Of a DNA stretch of 64,000 nucleotides, positions 55,491-64,000 are shown one piece after another. Position 1 is the stretch's first letter, and every line of letters begins with the position of its first letter. The position numbers and the translations under genes were made by a program. The notes under the pieces were generated by a model that was not told the origin of the DNA, did no database searches, and saw only the letters and a list, made by a program, of their open reading frames with translations. Source of the DNA: Hygrophila difformis (Eukaryota > Streptophyta > Magnoliopsida > Lamiales > Acanthaceae); the NCBI GenBank assembly GCA_030278955.1, contig JAOANR010000014.1:30269453-30333452 (forward strand). The letters are read 5' to 3'.

Positions 55491-58400
55491 CTGCGCAAGG
55501 AGAAGTGATGGCAGGTACATTTTATGTTTTGAATACGCCCCTTAGAATTCTATTTGATTCTGGAGCTAGTCGCTCGATTATAGCATCAAAGATAGTGCCT
55601 GAGTTAGATCTACCTAAGTGCGAGAGAACTAGCTTAGGAATTCAACTGCCTTCTGGAGAAGTAGTGTCTTGCTCTAAACGATATAACGGAATTCCTATAG
55701 TAATAAAGAACGTAGAATTCTTCGCAAACTTGGTAGAATTTAACTAAAGAGACTTTGACATCATACTGGGGATGGATTGGCTATCCCAGTATAAGGCGGT
55801 GATCGAATGCCAAAAGCAAAAGATCACCTTGTCAAAAAGTAGGGGAAAGAGAGTTATCTTTTACTCTCAGCCCCCTAAGAAGAGTAACAAAATCGTTAGT
55901 GCACTTAAACTAAGTAACTTGATGCGTAAGGGGTATGAACTATATGCGTGCTATGTGCACAACCTTGAGGCGGAAGAAAACAAGGTTGATAGCATACCAG
56001 TGGTAAGAGAATACCCGGACGTGTTCCCTGAGGACGTTCCGAGCATGCAACCTGAGAGAGATCTTGAATTCACTATAGATCTCATTCCGGGGACAGAGCC
56101 TGTCTCAAAAGCTCCGTACCGGATGGCACCACTGGAAATGAAGGAGTTAAAGGAACAACTCGAGGAACTGTTAGGAAAAGGTTATATAAGACCGAGTACG
56201 TCCCCTTGGGGAGCACCGGTTTTATTTGTCAAGAAAAAAGACGGAGGACTACGTCTTTGCATAGATTACCGAGGATTAAACCAAGTGACCATCAAGAATA
56301 AATACCCCCTACCGAGAATAGAGGATATGTTCGATCAACTGAAGGGAGCTTCAGTATTCTCGAAGATCCATTTGCGATCTGGGTATCATCAATTGAGGAT
56401 CGCCGAGAAGGACATTCTGAAGACGGCGTTTCGAACGCGATATGGCCATTACGAGTTCACAGTGTTATCCTTCGGGTTAACAAATGCTCCGGCCATGTTC
56501 ATGAATCTCATGAACAACGTGTTCCGAGAATTGTTAGATCAGTGCGTCGTAGTGTTCATCGACGACATCCTGATCTACTCAAAGAGCGAGGAGGAGCATG
56601 CCCAGCACTTGCACCAAGTGTTAGGGACCTTGCGAAAGAATCAGCTATACGGCAAACTGTCCAAATGCGATTTTTGGTTGAAGGAGGTAGCATTTCTTAG
56701 ACATATAGTATCCGCTGATGGAGTTTCAGTGGATCCGGCAAAAGTCTCTGCCGTAACTGAATGGGCAACTCCCAAGAGCCAAACTGAGATAAGGAGTTTC
56801 CTTGGCTTAGCCGGGTACCATAGACGGTTCGTGAAGGATTTTTCGAAAATCGCACGACCTTTGACCCAGCTACTTAAGAAGGGAGTAAAATACGTGTGGA
56901 CTGAGGCTTGTGAGACTGCGTTTCAAGAGCTGAAGAAACGACTCACAACCACACCCGTATTAACACTACCATCAGAGAATGGTGACTTCGAAGTTTACAG
57001 CGATGCTTCGAAGGAAGGTTTAGGTTGTGTCTTGATGCAAGACTCGAGAGTCGTAGCATATGCATCACGCCAACTGAAACCTCACGAGGAGAATTATCCG
57101 ACACATGACCTGGAGTTGGCAGCGGTCGTATTCGCTCTAAAGATATGGAGACATTATCTTTATGGGCGAAAGTGTCGAATGTTCACCGACCACAAGGTGG
57201 TTGGAACTTATTAAAGACTACGATTTAGAGATAGCATACCACGAGGGGAAGGCGAATGTGGTAGCCGATGCCCTAAGTCGGAAAACCCAACACGTGACAA
57301 ACTCGTTGGTAATTCCGCCGGCATTGTACATGGAGTTAGCAAGATTGGAGTTAGAACTTGTGCATCCTGGCACAGCGAGTGAAACGATCAACGCGATGGT
57401 CGTAGAAACTCCAATATTGGACGAGATTCGACTCGCCCAACCGGGCGACCCGAAACTCGAAATGGTAAAAGGGTGTATTGCCGAAGGAAAGGCAATAGGA
57501 TTTGCTATCCACGAGGATGGAAGCATTCGTTTCAAAGGGAGATGGTGCGTGCCCCTTAAGTGTGCCGAATTGAAACAAAAGTTGATGGAAGAAGGGCACA
57601 ACACGCCATATTCCGTACATCCCGGAGGTGACAAGCTATACAAAGATCTAAAGAAGATCTATTGGTGGCCGGGAATGAAGAAGGAAGTGGCAAACTTCGT
57701 AGCGAAATATCTCACCTGCCAAAGGGTTAAGGCAGTGCGACATAAACCCTTAGGATTGATGCAACCACTGGAGATTCCAAGTTGGAAGTGGGATAGCATC
57801 TCGATGGACTTTGTCTCGGGATTACCCCGATCACCTAAAGGCATGAACAAAATTTGGGTGATTGTGGATAGGCTAACAAAGACGGCCATATTTATTCCAA
57901 TGAAAGACACGTGGACTATGGACCAATTGGCCCGAGCCTACATTGATAATGTGGTACGACGACATGGAGTACCACATGATACCATTTCCGATAGAGACAG
58001 TAAATTTGTCTCTCATTTCTGGACGGAGTTACAAAAAGCTCTCGGTACTCAAATCAAAATGAGCACCGCATTCCACCCGATGACGGATGGACAAACCGAG
58101 AGGACAATCCAAACACTAGAATACATGCTGAGAGCATGTGTGTTGGAATTCAAAGGGAATTGAGAATCTCATTTACCCTTAATTGAGTTTTCCTATAATA
58201 ATAGCTACCATGCTAGCATCGGCATGGCACCATTCGAGGCATTGTATGGACGAAAGTGCCGAAGCCTGTTGAGCTGGGAAGAAAACGATAAGTCCGTGGT
58301 GGTGGGACCACAACTTATCGAAGATATGGCTCAACAAATCAAAATGATCCAAGGGAAAATGAAAGCCGCTCAAGACCGTCAAAAGAGTTATGCCGACGTG

Positions 58401-58871
58401 AGACGACGAGACCTAGAATTTCAAGTGGGAGATAGGGTCATGCTAAAGATATCACCCATGAAGGGGGTGATGCGCTTTGGCAAACGAGGAAAGTTAAGTG
58501 CTCAATATATAGGGCCTTACGAAATTCTAGAACGAGTCGGAACTCTAGCTTACCGATTGGCTTTACCGCCACAATTAGACCGAGTTCATAATGTCTTCCA
58601 TGTCTCACAACTAAAGAAGTATGTGCCGGACCCGACACATGTACTTCAACCGGAGATAATTGAACTCGATGAAGATTTGACTTATGAAGAAGTCCCAGTG
58701 CGTATTCTCGACACTAAGGAACGAGTAACGAGGAACAAAACCGTCAAAATGATCAAGGTTCTTTGGTGGAACCACGAAAGTGAGACGGCAACTTGGGAAG
58801 TAGAATCCGACATGAGAGAACGCTATCCGACACTGTTCCAAACTGACACCGACACAGTTATGGGGACATAA
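55491..58871 (+). pseudogene. Gypsy pol (protease, RT, RNase H, integrase, chromodomain), disabled
   Basis: Protease has the active site FDSGASRS (about 55550). TAA at 55745-55747 interrupts before GMDWLS. RT has the palm motif [11 protein letters not shown] (about 56550). RNase H starts [11 protein letters not shown], then is cut by a deletion after FTDHK (about 57193) that shifts frame. The integrase zinc finger reads YSVHPGGDKLYKDL then AKYLTCQ, with Tyr in place of the first zinc Cys. The catalytic core keeps SMDFVSGLP, ISDRDSKFVS and DGQTERTIQTLE. TGA at 58161-58163 interrupts next. The last 215 codons (58224-58871) end in a chromodomain-like segment (VKMIKVLWWN, ETATWEVESDMRERYP), which typifies Tekay-type chromoviruses. 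Confidence 0.88.
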
Positions 58872-59114
58872 CTGCAATCTTAAGGGAGAGAGGATGTCAT
58901 ACCGTGTATTTTTCGTACATTCTTGTAATCAAACAAACAAATTCAAATTGTTTTGAACTACGTCTTGGCTTGATCCCTTCACCGGGTACGTAGGCAGCTT
59001 AGAAGTCTTAACTCTAAGTTCAGTCACAAAATAATAAAATAAACAAAAGACCTTAGCACGAGAAAAGCCGAAACACAACTTCGAGGACGAAGTTGATTCT
59101 TAAGGAGGGTAGAC
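58872..59114 (+). other. Gypsy post-pol spacer and polypurine tract
   Basis: Non-coding tail ending AAGGAGGGTAGAC before the 3' LTR. Homologous on the opposite strand to 22827-23160. Confidence 0.75.
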
Positions 59115-61186
59115 TGTAATACCCTAGAATTTTACAACATAATTAAATAAATAAATACAATAAATAAATAAATAAATAAATAAATGAATCAGTAAATACA
59201 TTAAATAAATAAATATAGAAGAAATGAGAAATGAAATTAATTAAAGGAATTTAATTAAACAAAAGAAATTAAATAAAGTTAAATAAGTCGTTACACGGGT
59301 ACCCGATATAAATGAACTCGAGAATTCGAGTCAAAACGTAAAATTAGATCCGAAAGAAATTACGACACGAAATAGGAACCCGAAGAGAGTCCGGACCGAG
59401 AGAATAGAGGGATAGAAACCCGAAAGAGAGGCGGAAAAGCACGACGGATCGCACGACCCGCCCGGACCGAAGTCCAGGCGTAAGTCGGGCGCTGGCCGCG
59501 CGGGTTTTAGGCGAAAGGCGCGCCAACCCCGCGCCAGCACGCAGATATGCCCGTTGCGTGAATCTCTCGCCCGAACGCGGATTTTTCGACTTTCGGTTGA
59601 ACGTCTCTCGACTCAAGACCCTTGGGGTCAGATCTTGGACGCCCTAGGTCTTAGCTATCTATAAATAAACCCCCTTGGAAGCCCCGAACACTTTTACAAA
59701 ACCCTACAACTCTCTACACATTCGAAACCCTAAATCCGGAGTCGTCGGAGGCACGAAACCAAGGCTTGGACTGTTGGACGAAAATTTCAAGATCTCCAGC
59801 ATTGTGGTAAGTCCCGATCCAATCCTTGTTCAATATACGATTCGAAAACAAATCCTAATCTTCTCCTTTTCCCTTCTACACCTCGAATTGGATCTAGATC
59901 GTAGAACCCGACGAGCGGAGAGGAGAAACGGTGGGCTGGAAGCCAAGCCTTCGAAATAGACGATCCCGGACTTTCACAACTCTGTAAGTTAACCTTACAT
60001 GGTTTTGGGAGGAATTAAAACGTTCGAAACTAAAAGATTTAACAAGAGATCGTAAATCTGCCAATGTATGTTTTTACCGGCGCAACAGTTTTGCCTAATT
60101 TTTCCGAACCTTAAAACAACTTCAAACGGAAAAACTTAAAAACACGAAAAACGTTCCTAAGGCTTAGATTTGTCTACTGTAAAATTTTCAGAATTTTTAG
60201 AGACGATTTGATATGTGAAAACCAACCGAAACCGAACTGCTTGAAACTAGATCTTGAAATTCTTGACAGAACTTAGGTCCGATCTTGATCCCGTTTTTGA
60301 CATAGGTTTCAGACCGATTTAGATCTTTGGCCGAACATAAAAGTTGTAGATAAATGTCTTAAGATGGTCTCTGTAAAATTTCATTAAATTTGGAGTTGAT
60401 TTGCTATGGTAGATTTCAATATCTCTAAACTGTGGTCTGTAAAATTCGGACAGATTTGTGTTTTTGTGAAAATTGGTGTTTTTGACCTATTTTGGTATCT
60501 CGGATTGTAAAAGTTAAAACACAAAAGTTGTAGATCTCAACGTTTATGAGTCAGTCGTGAAATTTCAGAATTTTTGGAATTAAATCTGATTTTAGACGAA
60601 TTTTAGAGTAAACAGCGGTTTACCGGAAGTCAAGTCTTGAAATCTTGTTGAAACATGAAATTAACCTTTAGGGTTGAAATGAGTTGAAATATGATTTTTA
60701 AACAAACTAAATTGGAATCAGATTTTTCAAATTAAATCCCCTTACAAACTTGATAAATTAAAATTAGGGGTGAGTGCTCTGCAGGGTGCCCCCTAACGAT
60801 TCAATTCGTGCCTTAATGGACGATGGTGACCCCGCGCGCTAAATTTGAGATATGATATTGCCAAAACCGCATGAGATATAGAGCCTACACTCTTGAGAAT
60901 ATCCACATGGGTTTCCCGAGGCTCCGGAGTGGTACTAGGTATGGCTGATACGGTTGCGGCCGCCGGGCTACCGGCTAAACTTGTTGAGATTGCGATGCAA
61001 TAGTGAAATACTTGAAATACTAAATCTGGGATGTAATGGGGATATTAAATTAAATTAAATTAGATTAAATTATGTTTGTTGTCCAATTAAATTATTTAAA
61101 TGCTTTATTTAAATTATGGCTATTATTTTAAATCATGCGAAATGTGTTGTTAAATAGAGCCCTGGAATAAATTATGCAATTGGATA
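59115..61186 (+). repeat. Gypsy 3' LTR, interrupted by LINE
   Basis: Direct repeat of the 5' LTR up to the position equivalent to about 52711 (ATTGGATAGTT), where a poly-T run begins. The rest of the LTR should lie beyond the LINE, outside the window. Confidence 0.88.
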
Positions 61187-61278
61187 GTTTTTTTTTTTTT
61201 TGATAAGGGTGACGTGAAGACGTCGGAAAAAAGGAAAGCTAAAAAAACTACAGCAAAGAGGAAAAAGAAAAATAGAAA

Positions 61279-62781
61279 TCAAAAACGGGGGAACCAACTC
61301 CCCAAAAAATCTGCAGTGAAGCTAGCACGAACATCATCAGGCGGAAAGGCCCAGGTCGTGTAGAACTCAATAGACTTGGCACCTTTCTTCGCAAGTGCAT
61401 CCGCGACCATGTTTCCCTCCCTGAAAATATGCTTCCATTTATATCCCGGCCTTTGTCGAAGGATGTCCGAGATGTTCCTGACGATTGGAGACAACGAATG
61501 ATCCTCCTCAACACCAGCATGAAGAAGACGTATAGCCTCTTTAGAATCTGAAAAACAATAGGCCTCGATAACCCCTTTCTGCATAAGCGCCCGAAGTCCT
61601 CGCCAAATGCCCGTTAATTCAGCCACTAAGTTGGTAGAGCGACCAATAGATCCAGAGAAACCCTCCACCCATTGTCCGTCTCTAATACGAATAACTCCCC
61701 CAAATCCCGATGGACCCGGGTTGCCAAGGGAGCTACCATCTACATGGAGGAAAATACCGAGCTCCCGAGTCGGATTCCAGGACACGAGACGAACTTGCCT
61801 GGCCCGGACATGCTTCGCGAATATCCTGTCAAACGTGAGGCCTAACGAGAATGACTTCCGAGCTGCCTCATTACTATCAACCATAGCACCTTGCATGCTG
61901 TAAGCATTACGCCCTTGCCATAAAATCCATAGCATGGCCCAAAACTTACCTGTCCACCGACGACAAAGTGAATGCAACACCAAGGGGAGTTCGCCGCTGC
62001 CAATATGCTGGGGAATGACAGGCCGACATCCCAAGAGATCCCAAGCTCGAACAGCCCACGGGCATGCAAAAAAGATGTGCATGCCCGTCTCCTCCGCAGC
62101 GCCACAGATCGGACAGCCTGGAGAAGAAGCCATTCCACGACTACATCTCAACACATTCGATGGGAGAGAATTATTCACCAACAACCAAACCAACAAACGG
62201 ATTTTCTGTGCACATGGGAGCTTCCAGATCCAGGCTTGTAATCTGTCTTTGCAAAGCCCCCGCTGCTGCATAAGCCAAGCAAATTCTGACGCCACAGAAT
62301 AGATCCCACTGGTGTCGCCAATCCAACACAGTCTATCTCTAGCATTCGGATGCAGATTTGGTGGCCCAAAGCTTTGAATCTCCCCAACACGCTCGGGAGG
62401 AAGTAGAATCGAAAGCCGCTCCCAACACCATCGATCTCCATCAAATACATCCCTAACTCGGAGGCGAATGTCGGATATATGAACATAGGGGATCCGGTGA
62501 GCAAGAGGTCCCCCTGGCAACCAATTATCATACCAGAAACTACTCTCACCATTGCCCAAACGAACCCTCACACCCTCCTTAAAAATCGCCGCCACATGCT
62601 GCATGGCCCTATATATGGCCGAGGAGGCAGGCCGTTGACAAAATACACCATCCCTGCAACCATACTTTGTGACGAACAGCTCCACCCAAGCCTTGTTTGT
62701 CTTGGTTACTATGTCAAACAATAATTTACCCAGCATTGCAATGTTCATATCGCGGCTTTTCCTCAACCCAAGACCTCCCAT
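61279..62781 (-). pseudogene. LINE ORF2 C-terminal part: zf-RVT and RNase H
   Basis: A 500-codon open frame begins MGGLGLRKSRDMN within the post-RT region. It includes the zf-RVT motif (CPICGAAEETGMHIFFAC) and an RNase H domain with HVDGSSLGNPG, VAELTGIWRGL, SDSKEA and VADALAKKG, showing all four acidic positions. It is out of frame with the RT segment upstream, with the frame change near 62815. Confidence 0.88.
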
Positions 62782-62813
62782 ATGCCGAGGTGTAGCAACC
62801 TTGTTCCAATTAA

Positions 62814-64000
62814 CTAAAAAGATGCCACGACCCTGCTATCTTTCCACAGAAACCGGCGTACCACTTTATCAATGTCATCGCATGTGGAAGACGGAAGCCA
62901 CACGGTTTGCATATAATAAGTCGGAATGGCAGATAGGACCGCCCTGGCCAAAATTAGACGCCCTGCTTTATTTAATAGCCCTCTCTTCCATGTAGCCATT
63001 TTCCTATGGAGCCGCTCCACCAGGAACTCAAAATGAACTTTCCGAGCAGCACCAGTGAAGGTAGGGAACCCGAGATACCTTCCAATGTCCTGCGCAAAAT
63101 CAATACTCAAGATAGAAGACAAAAGAGAGACATGAGATGCAGGCACCGAGACTGAGGCCATGGCAATGCTCTTGCGAGGGTTAACCCTGAGACCGGCTTG
63201 TCCTGCAAAATCATTAAGTACACTATCGAGACATTGCACACTATCAATAGTCGCTTCAGAAAACAATAGCAGGTCATCCGCAAACATAAGATGAGAGATG
63301 GGTGTCGTACCTCGACCAAGACTCACTGGTCGCCGAAATCCATCTCTAACCCGTGCACTAATCGTACGCGACAATTTCTCCATAACAATGAGGAAGAGAT
63401 ACGGTGACATCGGATCCCCCTGGCAAATTCCCTTTCCCGGGCTGAAAGTAGGGAGAATACTCCCATTCCACAGGATAGCATAACTCGTGGAGCGGACACA
63501 AAACATAATGACTCGGATGATAGAAAATGTAAACCCATCTCATGAAGACATTCCTCTAAAAAATCCCATTGAATATTATCATACGCTTTTTCCAGATCAA
63601 CTTTCAATAGGATAGCTTGGATTCGGCGATTTTTATTCCGAAAGGAAGCCAACACCTCTTGCAAGATGATAGCATTCCCCGCCGTCCCTCGTCCGGGCAA
63701 AAAAGCCGATTGGAAAGGCCCAATATATGATTGCAAGATAGGTCGTAATCTATTCACCAAAACTTTCGTTAGGATCTTGTAAATTACATTACATAGACTG
63801 ATAGGACGAAAGTGGCGTATCTCCCGAGGCACCTCCAACTTTGGGATGAGACAAATAAAGGTAGCGGCTAAGGAGGTCTCGAAAGTTCCACTTTGGACTG
63901 CATTCTGTACAAAAGCCACCACATCATTCCCAACTGCCGACCAATACAACTTGTAAAACAAAGCTGGCAAGCCGTCCGGCACGGGAGCGGACAGGTTTTT
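62814..64000 (-). pseudogene. LINE ORF2 reverse transcriptase, frameshifted
   Basis: The N-terminal RT part (to the window end, from 63323 up) has PDGLPALFYK, HFRPISLCNVIYKILTKVL, GPFQSAFLPGRGT and KVDLEKAYDNIQWDF. A frame change near 63530 leads into a second frame (62814-63506) with GICQGDPMSPYLFL and the active site FADDLLLF (about 63260-63285), then VNPRKS, RYLGFPTF and NKAGRLILARAVLSAIPTYYMQ. The two shifts show that this copy is inactive. Confidence 0.88.

Larger units (their letters stand above)
50616..61186 (+). mobile_element. Tekay/Del-like Ty3/gypsy chromovirus element, inactivated
   Basis: The left LTR 50616-53215 and the right LTR from 59115 (interrupted at 61186 by the LINE) share the start TGTAATACCC. 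The primer-binding site, a short upstream ORF, gag, pol in the order protease-RT-RNase H-integrase, and a C-terminal chromodomain-like tail identify a Ty3/gypsy chromovirus. Gag and pol carry three in-frame stops and two frameshifting deletions. LTRs differ by roughly 1.5-2% by eye. The target duplication is not visible because the right end is beyond the window. Confidence 0.9.
61187..64000 (-). mobile_element. L1-type LINE, 3' portion, runs past the window
   Basis: The poly-T at 61187-61200 is the poly-A tail of a minus-strand LINE. Upstream on the minus strand follow a short 3' UTR and ORF2 with zinc-finger/RNase H and RT domains. The 5' end, endonuclease and ORF1 are outside the window. 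Confidence 0.9.

Noticed and set aside
61607..62302. Plus-strand frames opposite the LINE
   Set aside because: Shadows of the minus-strand ORF2 coding sequence, which has recognisable zf-RVT and RNase H motifs.

Overview
This is nuclear DNA of a flowering plant, most likely a eudicot. It contains a multi-exon plant oxidosqualene cyclase (OSC, triterpene synthase) gene with GT-AG introns, long AT-rich introns, tRNA-derived SINEs, CACTA/hAT/Stowaway/Harbinger-type DNA transposons, Ty1/copia and Ty3/gypsy LTR retrotransposons primed by initiator-Met tRNA (TGGTATCAGAGC), and a plant L1-type LINE. I cannot name the species. There are no bacterial features.

Layout. (1) 1-2108: upstream region with a SINE, a 29-base poly-G run and a Stowaway-like MITE ending about 60 bp before the OSC start codon. 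(2) 2109-10662: an apparently intact OSC gene of 18 exons; the exon lengths sum to 2277 bp, giving 758 codons plus stop, the family's normal size. Its introns carry a SINE, a Harbinger-like element and palindromic foldback MITEs. (3) 11170-29287: a SIRE-like Ty1/copia element with a third ORF after pol, inserted just downstream of the OSC gene. Its third ORF is split by a Ty3/gypsy element (minus strand, 19998-27723) that keeps gag but has lost pol. (4) 29719-35252: a hAT transposon with an uninterrupted 720-codon transposase and an 8-bp target duplication. (5) 35245-38381: flank, a SINE, tandem duplications and a truncated LTR of the same copia family. (6) 38382-45329: a second, tandem OSC copy that is a pseudogene. 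It keeps the end of exon 2, exons 3-4, the start of exon 5 and exons 12-18; exons 6-11 are gone and an LTR-retroelement remnant lies there. Its 3' flank is homologous to that of copy 1, so the duplication included the flank, and copy 2 shows the empty sites of the copia and hAT insertions. (7) 45765-50300: antisense copia relic, foldbacks, a CACTA element with a GC-rich interior, and a long inverted repeat holding a SINE. (8) 50302-61186: an LTR fragment interrupted by a Tekay/Del-like chromodomain Ty3/gypsy element with disabled gag and pol. (9) 61187-64000: a LINE on the minus strand, inserted in the right LTR of that gypsy element and running off the window.

The only probable functional host gene is the OSC at 2109-10662, which would cyclise 2,3-oxidosqualene to a triterpene. 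The hAT transposase is the only TE protein that looks fully intact. No cytochrome P450, glycosyltransferase or acyltransferase that would make this a triterpene gene cluster is visible. I found no clearly new biological system. The most informative signals are the mosaic divergence between the two OSC copies, palindromic MITEs with 10-11 bp target duplications that land in similar targets, and arrays of RNA polymerase III B-box-like repeats in gypsy LTRs. Differences between copies were counted by eye and are approximate.
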